The notes under the pieces were generated by a model. The model was not told the origin of the DNA. It worked only from the letters and a program-made list of their open reading frames with translations, and did no database searches. From Nitrospirota bacterium (GTDB lineage Bacteria; Nitrospirota; Thermodesulfovibrionia; Thermodesulfovibrionales; JdFR-85), in the NCBI GenBank assembly GCA_015492645.1, contig WGER01000056.1, positions 1 to 49,692 on the forward strand: 49,692 nucleotides of DNA, in the 5' to 3' direction. Position 1 is the first letter of the stretch, and the number at the start of each line of letters is the position of its first letter. The position numbers and the translations under genes are program-made. This document shows positions 15,740 through 22,808 of this stretch, piece after piece.

Positions 15740-16114
15740 TCAGTTCTTTTTCTGCCTGTTCTTATAGTCCTCTATGGCCTTTCTGAGGGCATCCGCCCCA
15801 AGATTGGAGCAATGCATCTTCTGGGGTGGCAACCCTCCCAGCGCCTCAGCAACCTTCTCCTTGGATATCTGGAGTGCCTCATCCAGGGTCTTCCCTTTGA
15901 CCATCTCTGTAATCATGCTACTGACCGCGATCGCAGCACCACAACCAAAGGTCATGAACTTCGCATCCACTATCCGGTCATCCTTAACCTTGATAAAGAG
16001 TTTCATCACATCCCCACATACGGGATTGCCCTCTACACCGACCCCATCTGCATCAGGCATCTCACCAACGTTTCGTGGGTTCATAAAGTGGTCCATCACT
16101 TCTTTGGAGTACAT
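15740..16114 (-). CDS. IscU/NifU-type Fe-S cluster scaffold
   Basis: A 124-residue scaffold with the three cluster cysteines Cys33 (NPVCGD), Cys58 (FGCGAAIA) and Cys102 (HCSNLG), plus the conserved Asp35. MYSKEVMDHFMNPRNVG is the usual N-terminus, so the start was set at 16114, where GAGGAGGAAGG lies upstream; a frame beginning at 16141 adds residues unlike the family. The gene overlaps the end of the NifS-like gene by 19 bp. It has the IscU domain only, without the NifU C-terminal Fe-S domain. It should receive sulfur and iron and pass on [2Fe-2S] clusters. Its partner lacks the PLP lysine, so the sulfur route is unusual. Confidence 0.94.
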   Translation of the reverse strand: MYSKEVMDHFMNPRNVGEMPDADGVGVEGNPVCGDVMKLFIKVKDDRIVDAKFMTFGCGAAIAVSSMITEMVKGKTLDEALQISKEKVAEALGGLPPQKMHCSNLGADALRKAIEDYKNRQKKN

Positions 16115-17295
16115 CTTCCTTCCTCCTCTACTCCCTCCCACCCCTTTGCGAAGGGTGAGAGTTCTCTTAGTCTCCTGACGACCTGAGGAAATTCCTCAAG
16201 GGTGTATTCTATCTGCTCCATGGTGTTGTCCATTCCAAAACTGAACACGATGGAACCATGGGCGATATGGGCCGGGATCCCCATAGAAAGCAGTACTGGA
16301 GACGCCTTCAGTGCCTTAGATGTACAGGCTGATCCACTGGCAGCATATATGCCCTTTGAGGCAAGCATCAGGAGCATCGCCTCACCCTCTATGTATTCAA
16401 CGCAGAAACTGGCATGTCCAGGCAGTCTCCTGTCCGGATGGCCTGTATAATGTATCGCCTCTATCTTATTCATTACACCTTCCACAAGTTTGTCTCTCAG
16501 ACCTCTCACATGCTCCACTCTCTGGGGCAGTTCCTCCTTTGCCAGTTCTGCAGCCCTTCCCATGCCCACAATAGCTGGTACGTTCTCTGTGCCTGCCCTT
16601 CTGCCACCCTCCTGTATGCCACCAAATATCAGGGGTATTATCCTGGTTCCCTGCCTGATGTAAAGGGCACCTGCTCCCTTTGGACCGTAGAACTGATGGG
16701 CTGCCATGCTGAGGAGGTCAACTCCAAGGTCCTCCACATCAACCGGTATGTTGCCCACTGCTGCAACTGCATCGGTGTGGAAGGTTATACCTCTCTCCCT
16801 TGCAATCTGGGCGATCTCCTTGATGGGCTCTATGGTGCCCACCTCAGGACTTGCGTATATGACAGAGATTAGGATCGTCTCGTCTGTAATCGCCTTTTTT
16901 ATGTCGTCAGGACTGATGAGGCCCTGACGGTCAGGATTCACATAGGTGACGGCAAAGCCGAGTTTCTCGAGAAACCTTGCAGGGTTCAGAACAGAGTGGT
17001 GTTCCATTCTGGTCACAATGATGTGCTTCCCCTCGTACTGCCTTGCCATGGCTATTCCTCTGAGTGCAAAGTTATTAGCCTCGGCACCGCTGGAGGTGAA
17101 GACTATCTCGGATGGCCTGGCGTTTACAAGGGAAGCCACCTGCTCTCTCGCCTTCTCCACCGCCTCCCTTGCCCTCACACCGAGAGGATATACACTGAGG
17201 GGGTTACCAAACTCCTCTTTGAGATATGGCATCATCGCCTCGAGCACCTCGGGCCTCAATGGATTGGTTGCGACATGATCAAAGTAGCACTCCAT
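16096..17295 (-). CDS. NifS/IscS-like protein lacking the PLP lysine (Archaeoglobus IscS type)
   Basis: A 399-residue fold-type I aminotransferase-like protein aligned over the whole length of cysteine desulfurases: YFDHVATNP, TSSGAEANNFAL, MEHHSVLNP, GGRRAGTENVPAIVGMG and GSACTSKALKASPVL with the loop cysteine Cys324. The lysine that binds PLP in the SGHK-YGPKG motif is Gln201 (AAHQFYGPKG), and the PLP-contacting Gln of DATQ is Ala178 (HTDAVAAVG). Both changes were read directly from the DNA. A. fulgidus IscS, as I recall it, likewise lacks this lysine (Asp) and has Ala for the Gln, and binds IscU with its loop Cys near the cluster. It is probably not a working PLP desulfurase but a scaffold partner. 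It lies 4 bp after a TusA-like gene and overlaps iscU. Confidence 0.9.
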   Translation of the reverse strand: MECYFDHVATNPLRPEVLEAMMPYLKEEFGNPLSVYPLGVRAREAVEKAREQVASLVNARPSEIVFTSSGAEANNFALRGIAMARQYEGKHIIVTRMEHHSVLNPARFLEKLGFAVTYVNPDRQGLISPDDIKKAITDETILISVIYASPEVGTIEPIKEIAQIARERGITFHTDAVAAVGNIPVDVEDLGVDLLSMAAHQFYGPKGAGALYIRQGTRIIPLIFGGIQEGGRRAGTENVPAIVGMGRAAELAKEELPQRVEHVRGLRDKLVEGVMNKIEAIHYTGHPDRRLPGHASFCVEYIEGEAMLLMLASKGIYAASGSACTSKALKASPVLLSMGIPAHIAHGSIVFSFGMDNTMEQIEYTLEEFPQVVRRLRELSPFAKGWEGVEEEGRCTPKK

Positions 17296-17299
17296 CTTT

Positions 17300-17659
17300 T
17301 CACCTCTCTGGTTTTTTATTGTCTCTGTCCACTGGGGCCACTTCAGCGGTGGTTCCCAGTGACTCTTCTTCCACCGCCTGTGGCACCGGGCAGTAGAGTT
17401 TGTCCGTCTTTTTCCTTATGTAGAATTTATAATAATCCTCTGCCTCCTCAACACCGAGAAACTCATTACCTGTCTTCTCACACCACTCAGGTATATCCTC
17501 GAGGGCCCCGTCGTAGTCTGTCAGGAGTTCCAGAATCTGCCCCTTCTCAAGTTCCCTCATCATCTCATCGAGTTTCAACAGGTGCATAGGGCACATCATA
17601 TATACAATGTCTGTGGTCACATCTGGCTTTATTCCTGATACGAATTTTATTTTACTCAT
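17300..17659 (-). CDS. TusA/SirA-like sulfur carrier protein with C-terminal extension
   Basis: A 119-residue protein. Residues about 1-82 resemble TusA: MMCPMHLLKLDEMMRELEKG places Cys23 at the sulfur-carrying Cys of the CPxP motif (here CPMH), and ILELLTDYDGALEDIPEWC followed by NEFLGVEEAEDYYKFYIRK matches the remaining fold. The tail of about 35 residues is charged and contains a second CPVP motif. TusA-family proteins relay persulfide sulfur. The gene overlaps rrf2 by 4 bp and lies 4 bp ahead of the lysine-less NifS gene, so it is a plausible sulfur donor to NifS Cys324 or to IscU. This role is inference from gene order. Confidence 0.8.
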   Translation of the reverse strand: MSKIKFVSGIKPDVTTDIVYMMCPMHLLKLDEMMRELEKGQILELLTDYDGALEDIPEWCEKTGNEFLGVEEAEDYYKFYIRKKTDKLYCPVPQAVEEESLGTTAEVAPVDRDNKKPER

Positions 17660-18105
17660 ACTCTGGCCCTCTTCAGCAGTGTTTGATAGTCCAAAGGTTT
17701 AAATCCCTTCAGGAGGTCATCAAGCGTTACAGTCCTCAGAAATGACTCTATCTGCCAGCCCAGGGACTTCCATAACAGATGGGTCACACACCTGTCCACC
17801 CTCACACAGCCCTCTTCAGGATTGAGACAGGAGGTGAGGGCAAAGGGGCCTTCAAGTTCCTCAAGTATCTCTGCTATGGAGATCTCCTCAGGTGGTCGTG
17901 TGAGGAGATAACCTCCCCCGGGCCCCTTAACACTTTTTATAAGCCCGGCCCTCCTGAGCCGATTCAGTATCTGCTCAAGGTAGTGGATCGAGACATCCTG
18001 CCTCCGGGAGATACTCTTTATGTTTACAGGCTCGTCAGGATATCCCCTTGCTATCTCATACATGGCCCTCACACCGTATTGTCCCTTTGTCGAAAGCCTG
18101 AGCAT
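17656..18105 (-). CDS. Rrf2-family transcriptional regulator with three cysteines (IscR/NsrR-like)
   Basis: A 149-residue winged-helix regulator. MLRLSTKGQYGVRAMYEIA and SIHYLEQILNRLRRAGLIKSV-GPGGGY are Rrf2 hallmarks. Three cysteines in C-X6-C-X5-C spacing (CLNPEEGC, CVRVDRC, about residues 90-104) could hold an Fe-S cluster. The start was set at ATG 18105 rather than TTG 18111 because the -10 box ends at 18112, which puts transcription start at the ATG itself (leaderless). It heads the operon rrf2-tusA-nifS-iscU. The palindrome overlapping the -35 box suggests autoregulation in response to Fe-S status, as with IscR. Confidence 0.92.
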   Translation of the reverse strand: MLRLSTKGQYGVRAMYEIARGYPDEPVNIKSISRRQDVSIHYLEQILNRLRRAGLIKSVKGPGGGYLLTRPPEEISIAEILEELEGPFALTSCLNPEEGCVRVDRCVTHLLWKSLGWQIESFLRTVTLDDLLKGFKPLDYQTLLKRARV

Positions 18106-18111
18106 AATCAA

Positions 18112-18145
18112 ATTATAAAATACTTAACTATTTTTGTCAAGTATT
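18112..18145 (-). promoter_or_regulatory. Consensus sigma-70 promoter with overlapping Rrf2-type operator
   Basis: Minus strand: TTGACA (18135-18140), 17-bp spacer, TATAAT (18112-18117), both perfect matches, then 6 nt to the ATG of rrf2 at 18105. The inverted repeat AATACTTGAC - 7 nt - GTTAAGTATT (18119-18145) agrees in 9 of 10 positions per arm and covers the -35 box and spacer. This is the position expected for a repressor of the Rrf2 family. Confidence 0.85.
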
Positions 18146-18156
18146 TTCTGTTCCCC

Positions 18157-18275
18157 AAAATTGCCGTTAGACTTTAGTCAAAAGACATTAGAGGTGGTGG
18201 GGCAGGGAGGGGGCTGTCGCATTAATTCAGTTTTCTGCCGGAAATCAAAGATTTCCGGGACCCTCCATTTGGAGG
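18157..18275. repeat. Intergenic repeat copy with hairpins between clpA and the rrf2 promoter
   Basis: The end AAAATTGCCGTTAGACTTTA (18157-18176) closely matches the terminal repeats of the element at 40551-40671. Further in are a perfect hairpin, CCGGAAATC/GATTTCCGG with a 3-nt loop (18238-18258), and CCTCC/GGAGG (18262-18275). The latter two lie just past the clpA stop and may also end its transcript. Nothing in the rest of 18146-18299 looks coding. Confidence 0.55.
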
Positions 18276-18299
18276 CAACCCGCCAACTTTTAACAGAGA

Positions 18300-20522
18300 T
18301 CAGCCCTCAAACTCGAATCTCAGGGCCTTGCCATCATGGTCTACCCTCACTGTCCCTCCCTTCTTCAGTCTGCCGAAAAGTATCTCATCAGAAAGGGGGT
18401 CCTTCAGTTCAGTCTGGATCACCCTTGCCATCGGTCTTGCACCAAATTTCTTGTCAAATCCCTTCTCTGCGAGATAGGCCCTTGCAGCCTCCGTAACAGT
18501 GAGGGTCACCTGTTTCTGGGCAAGTTGTTCCTGTAGTTGTCTAATAAACTTGTCAACAACCATCAGGATGGTGTCTCTCTCAAGGGGCTTGAATGTGATG
18601 ATCGCATCAAGCCTGTTCCTGAACTCAGGGCTGAAGAGCCTGTTTACAGCCTCCCGGCTCTTCGCCTGTGCATCAGAGGTTCGGTCTCCAAATCCTATCA
18701 CACCCCTGTCAACCTCTCTTGCCCCCACATTGGAAGTCATGATGAGGATCACATTCCTGAAGTCGGCCCTCCTGCCATTGTTGTCCGTGAGTGTGGCATA
18801 ATCCATTATCTGAAGAAGTATATTGAATATATCAGGATGGGCCTTCTCGATCTCATCAAGCAGGAGCACAGAATAAGGATTCTTTCTTATCTCGTCAGTT
18901 AAGAGTCCACCCTGTTCAAAACCTACGTAACCAGGAGGTGCACCTATAAGTCGTGACACAGCATGTTTCTCCATATACTCGCTCATATCAAACCTTATGA
19001 ACTTCACACCGAGGACACTGGCCAACTGTCGTGAGACCTCTGTCTTCCCCACACCTGTAGGGCCTATAAAGAGGAAGCACCCGATCGGTCTATCAGGAGA
19101 ACCGAGCCCTGCCTTTGCCCTCTTTATGGCTGATACAAGGGTCTGGATCGCCTCATCCTGTCCATACACCACCCTCTTCAACTCTGACTCTAAGTCCTTG
19201 AGTCTCTGAACATCAGAGGCGGATATGTTCCTTGAGGGTATCCTGGCAATCCTGGCCACCACCTCCTCGATGTCCCTAACTGTCACCGTCCTCTTCGAAG
19301 CGGACAGTTTCACCAGCGCACCCACCTCGTCTATCACATCTATGGCCTTGTCAGGGAGGTATCTATCATTTATGTACTTGGCAGACAGTTCTGCCGCCGC
19401 CCGGAGGGCCTTGTCAGTGTATCTCACACCATGGTAATCCTCATAGTAACTCCTGAGCCCCTTCAGTATCTTTATTGTCTCATCAACAGAGGGCTCATTT
19501 ATCTCAACCTTCTGGAACCTCCTTGAAAGGGCCCTGTCCTTCTCAAAATGGTTCTTATACTCTTCATAGGTGGTTGCACCTATGCAACGCAACCTGCCTG
19601 AGGTGAGCACCGGCTTGAGTATATTGGAGGCATCTAAGGTTGCACCACTGGCTGCACCAGCACCAACCACAGTATGGATCTCGTCTATGAAGAGGATGGC
19701 ATCCTCTATCTTTTCCAGCGCCTTTATGGTGGCCTTTAACCTCTCCTCAAAGTCTCCCCTGTAGCGGGTTCCGGCGAGCAGTGCTCCCATGTCAAGGGCA
19801 AATATCTGGGCCCTTTTCAGGGTATCAGGCACCTCACCTCGGGCGATCTTCAGGGCAAGTCCTTCCACAATAGCGGTCTTACCCACGCCGGGATCACCCA
19901 CAAAGACAACATTGTTTTTTCGTCTCCTCGCAAGGATCTGGATCGTCCTCTTCAATTCCTCCTGCCTGCCCACAAGGGGGTCTATCTCCCCCCTCTTGGC
20001 CTTCTCCACAAGGTTCACTGTGTATCTCTTGAGCGGGTCCCTCTTCCTCCTGAATTGGCGTTCCTCTTCGTCTTCTTCCTCTTCTATTTCCTCCTTCGGA
20101 GTTCCATGAGATATATAATTCAGAACATCAAGCCTCGTTATCCCCTCCTGTTGTAGGAAATAGACAGCAAAGGAATCATCCTCAAGGAAGAGGGATGCCA
20201 GCAGGTCACCTGCATCTGCGAAGGGTTTTTCAGCCGCCCTCACATGCTCAACAGCCCTGTCAATCACCCTCTGAAAGGCAACAGTTGGTTGGGGATAGGC
20301 ATCCATTGGGGCCGGCACTTTCGGAATGTAATCTGCAAAGAACCTCTCCAGATTTCCCTGGAGCCTCTTCACATCACCACCGCAGTTGACAATAATCTCA
20401 CGACCCCAATCATCCAGCAGTATCGCATAGAGTATGTGTTCCACCGTGAGATATTCATGCCTCTTCTGTCTGGCCTTCTGGAACGTCCTGTCAAGCGTCT
20501 TCTCTAACTGTCTGTCAAGCAT
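18300..20522 (-). CDS. clpA: ATP-dependent Clp protease ATP-binding subunit ClpA
   Basis: A 740-residue class I Clp ATPase. It has an N-terminal Clp-N domain (LDRQLEKTLDRTF and EHILYAIL), an acidic linker (KEEIEEEEDEEER), a first AAA domain with GDPGVGKTAIVEG and LFIDEIHTVVGAGAA, and a second with GPTGVGKTEVSRQLA and VLLLDEIEKAHPDI. It lacks the long coiled-coil M domain of ClpB, and the clpS neighbour confirms ClpA. It unfolds proteins for ClpP. The start was set at ATG 20522 (MLDRQLEK), with AAAGGGAG upstream, 2 bp after clpS; the longer frame to 20546 would overlap clpS. No clpP lies in the window. Confidence 0.95.
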   Translation of the reverse strand: MLDRQLEKTLDRTFQKARQKRHEYLTVEHILYAILLDDWGREIIVNCGGDVKRLQGNLERFFADYIPKVPAPMDAYPQPTVAFQRVIDRAVEHVRAAEKPFADAGDLLASLFLEDDSFAVYFLQQEGITRLDVLNYISHGTPKEEIEEEEDEEERQFRRKRDPLKRYTVNLVEKAKRGEIDPLVGRQEELKRTIQILARRRKNNVVFVGDPGVGKTAIVEGLALKIARGEVPDTLKRAQIFALDMGALLAGTRYRGDFEERLKATIKALEKIEDAILFIDEIHTVVGAGAASGATLDASNILKPVLTSGRLRCIGATTYEEYKNHFEKDRALSRRFQKVEINEPSVDETIKILKGLRSYYEDYHGVRYTDKALRAAAELSAKYINDRYLPDKAIDVIDEVGALVKLSASKRTVTVRDIEEVVARIARIPSRNISASDVQRLKDLESELKRVVYGQDEAIQTLVSAIKRAKAGLGSPDRPIGCFLFIGPTGVGKTEVSRQLASVLGVKFIRFDMSEYMEKHAVSRLIGAPPGYVGFEQGGLLTDEIRKNPYSVLLLDEIEKAHPDIFNILLQIMDYATLTDNNGRRADFRNVILIMTSNVGAREVDRGVIGFGDRTSDAQAKSREAVNRLFSPEFRNRLDAIITFKPLERDTILMVVDKFIRQLQEQLAQKQVTLTVTEAARAYLAEKGFDKKFGARPMARVIQTELKDPLSDEILFGRLKKGGTVRVDHDGKALRFEFEG

Positions 20523-20524
20523 AT

Positions 20525-20836
20525 CTACTCCCTTTCCATTACACACCTTAGTGGGAAGTTATTCTTTCTTGCAAGGTCATGTACCATCTTCACCTTGGTC
20601 TCGGCTATCTCCTTAGTATATACACCACAGAGGCCACTGCCGTTATGATGGACATGGAGCATTATCCTCACAGCCTCATCATGGGGCTTATGAAACACCG
20701 TCTTTAAGATATGGACCACAAAGTCCATTGTCGTATAATCATCATTTAACAGAATAACCTTGTAGAGATGAGGTCGTTCTGTCTTCTTCTTTGGCCTGGT
20801 CCTTACCGAACCCTCGGGCTGATAGGGCCTTGCCAT
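20525..20836 (-). CDS. clpS: ATP-dependent Clp protease adaptor ClpS
   Basis: A 103-residue ClpS with a short charged N-terminal extension and the motifs LYKVILLNDDYTTMDFVVHIL and VHHNGSGLCGVYTKEIAETK. The Asn-Asp-Asp and His-His positions form the N-degron pocket in known ClpS proteins. It delivers N-end rule substrates to ClpAP. It sits directly upstream of clpA in the same transcript, the usual arrangement. Confidence 0.95.
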   Translation of the reverse strand: MARPYQPEGSVRTRPKKKTERPHLYKVILLNDDYTTMDFVVHILKTVFHKPHDEAVRIMLHVHHNGSGLCGVYTKEIAETKVKMVHDLARKNNFPLRCVMERE

Positions 20837-20884
20837 ATCTGATCACCCCTTTTTTAATTTTACCAGAACAGACCGATGGATTGA

Positions 20885-21223
20885 CTACCCCTCCTGTTGC
20901 ATAAAGAGCCAGTGGCGGTAGAGGTGTGGATGTTCTTCCTGAGAGAGTTCGTTCTCAAAGAGGATACCCATCATGTATATATCCTCTCTCCTGAGGTTCC
21001 ATACCACTGTGCCATGGAGGGTGTCTGATTTCTCATCTCCTTCTGCGGAGATGAATCTGATCTCGACCTCCACCCTGGCGCCCAGTTCAATTGGTTTCAG
21101 GCAGTAGACACCGAGCCCTTGAAGAGAGATATTGTCCACCATTGCGGTAATAGAGTCTTCTTTGTGTCTCAACTCGGCAATGGCAAAAAGCGGGTATCTC
21201 TTGTGCCTTCTCTTTGGTTGCAT
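20885..21223 (-). CDS. PilZ domain protein (putative c-di-GMP receptor)
   Basis: A 112-residue single-domain protein. The N-terminal RRHKR (residues 5-9) and DNISLQGLGVY (about 31-41) match the RxxxR and D/NxSxxG motifs that bind c-di-GMP in PilZ domains. The start shares one base with the tsaC stop (TAATG), so it is translated with that gene. The target process is unknown. Confidence 0.87.
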   Translation of the reverse strand: MQPKRRHKRYPLFAIAELRHKEDSITAMVDNISLQGLGVYCLKPIELGARVEVEIRFISAEGDEKSDTLHGTVVWNLRREDIYMMGILFENELSQEEHPHLYRHWLFMQQEG

Positions 21224-21843
21224 TACTGTCCCTCCTCTGCTATCCTTTTTACTACACCTCTTCTGAGGAGTTTCACCCCTTCCTGAACTATCTCAACAAT
21301 GGTTGAAGGCTCTTCAGAGAGGCTCTTACCACCGTCCACAATGAGGTCCAGTTCCACTGTAAAGTACTTCAAGACCTCCTGGGCAGTGGTGGCTGGTGGT
21401 GCCCCAGAGGGGTTTGCACTTGTGGCAGTGATTGGAAAACCTGCCGCCCTTACGAGTTCCAGCGCAAAGGACTCTCCTGGTACCCTCACAGCCACCTTGC
21501 CTGTACCGGCAGTCAGCAGTGGACTCACCTCTGGCCTTGCCCTGAGCACAATAGTGAGTGGTCCAGGCCAGTATCTCTCCATCAATTGGCGTGCCAGGGG
21601 TGGAATCTCCTCAACAATGGTCTCCACCTGATGTATGTCCTTAACAAGCAGGGGGATGGCCTTCTCCATAGGCCTTTTCTTTACTTCATAGAGCCTTCTG
21701 AGGGCATCCTCATTGTCATATCTGACACCAAGCCCATAGAATGTCTCCGTGGGAAAGGCAACCACACCGCCCCTCTGAAGGACATCTATCGCCTTCCTGA
21801 GGACCTCCTCCATATTGTCCCTTGAGACCTTTACAACCTCCAT
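21223..21843 (-). CDS. tsaC: L-threonylcarbamoyladenylate synthase (TsaC/YrdC type)
   Basis: A 206-residue YrdC-domain protein. VVAFPTETFYGLG, KKRPMEKAIPLLV, AVRVPGESFAL and TATSANPSGAPPATTAQEV are the family motifs. It makes threonylcarbamoyl-AMP from Thr, bicarbonate and ATP for the t6A modification of tRNA. The length fits the short TsaC form without the extra Sua5 domain. It lies 19 bp after the DUF89 gene and is coupled to the PilZ gene. Confidence 0.94.
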   Translation of the reverse strand: MEVVKVSRDNMEEVLRKAIDVLQRGGVVAFPTETFYGLGVRYDNEDALRRLYEVKKRPMEKAIPLLVKDIHQVETIVEEIPPLARQLMERYWPGPLTIVLRARPEVSPLLTAGTGKVAVRVPGESFALELVRAAGFPITATSANPSGAPPATTAQEVLKYFTVELDLIVDGGKSLSEEPSTIVEIVQEGVKLLRRGVVKRIAEEGQ

Positions 21844-21862
21844 TTCTCTACTCCTTGATCTC

Positions 21863-22759
21863 TTAGATCGTCTTCAGTCCTGCCAGGGTATGAGAAGAGA
21901 CAAGCACCCTCTCGCCCTTCTTTATAGATGAATACCTGGATACCACATCACACTTGACCTGAAACAGGAAAAACAGATCATTTTCTTTCTCCCGGATGTT
22001 CTCTGAAAAGAGCGTTTCGAAGTTCCCCTGTCCTTTGCTGATCACCACGGGTGTCTCATAAAAGAGCCTTCTAAACTCATCTGAACACCACTCGAGAATC
22101 GTTCCAACTCCGTCCGAACCATTATCGACCACCCTGCATATCTCTGTCAACCCCACCTGCACCGCATCCTCCATAGTGGCATCATTTATTATTGGGCCTG
22201 CCTTCACAGCAGCCGTGACAGTGTTGCCCCGGGCCTGTAGTAACTCGATCAAGACCCTGTCGAATACTATCTCTCCTGAATTGTCAAGTAGATACAACAC
22301 CTCTTCAGATCTTTCAAGTGCATTCTTCAGTTCTTCGTATTCCTCATAAGGCATCTCCATTGATAGTGCCCTCTGCAGTTCTGCCTCTACATCTATCTCG
22401 GTGTATATACCGAGGTCAATCACATTACCTGCTATGGCGACCCTGAATGCTGCCCTCAGGGGGTCATCTGCCCCCTCCACCATCTCCTTCAGGTGAGGAT
22501 ACAATCTCATCGCCAATTCATTGTAATGTCTCTTTCTCTCTGCAAATGGATCGAACCCGAGCAGTTCTCTCACCCTCCTGTGCAGAAAGGTTGTGGCATG
22601 GGCAGGTGTCCTGCCAAGGTCTAAGGTTGCAGTATAACTCAGGCAGTCCCTCATCACCTGGAGTCTTTCATGCTCAGTCAGGGGCAAGCCCTGCAGGGCT
22701 ATCACTACCTGCCTGAAGAAACAGGGAATACACTCCGGGTGAACCTTGATCTCCTCCAT
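21863..22759 (-). CDS. DUF89 / ARMT1-like protein (putative metal-dependent phosphatase)
   Basis: A 298-residue DUF89 protein of the bacterial/archaeal type. The N-terminal HPECIPCFFRQ provides a CxxC pair; YLLDNSGEIVFDRVLIELL and AAVKAGPIINDATMED hold the acidic and Asn residues that bind metal and phosphate in characterised relatives. Eukaryotic and plant members remove phosphate from damaged sugar phosphates or pantetheine phosphates; the prokaryotic substrate is not settled. It lies between feoB and tsaC in the same direction. Confidence 0.85.
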   Translation of the reverse strand: MEEIKVHPECIPCFFRQVVIALQGLPLTEHERLQVMRDCLSYTATLDLGRTPAHATTFLHRRVRELLGFDPFAERKRHYNELAMRLYPHLKEMVEGADDPLRAAFRVAIAGNVIDLGIYTEIDVEAELQRALSMEMPYEEYEELKNALERSEEVLYLLDNSGEIVFDRVLIELLQARGNTVTAAVKAGPIINDATMEDAVQVGLTEICRVVDNGSDGVGTILEWCSDEFRRLFYETPVVISKGQGNFETLFSENIREKENDLFFLFQVKCDVVSRYSSIKKGERVLVSSHTLAGLKTI

Positions 22760-22808
22760 CTCTGCTGTCCTCCCTAAATGCTATGAGTCAAGCAGTACAG
22801 GGGGTCCC

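Noticed and set aside
16693-16695. Sequencing error making Gln201 of the NifS-like protein
   Set aside because: The surrounding frame is intact, the second change (Ala178) independently affects the PLP pocket, and the A. fulgidus type shows the same pair of losses.
18157-18275. CRISPR array or tandem repeats in repeat-rich gaps
   Set aside because: The repeats are dispersed, palindromic and single; there are no regularly spaced direct repeats with unique spacers.
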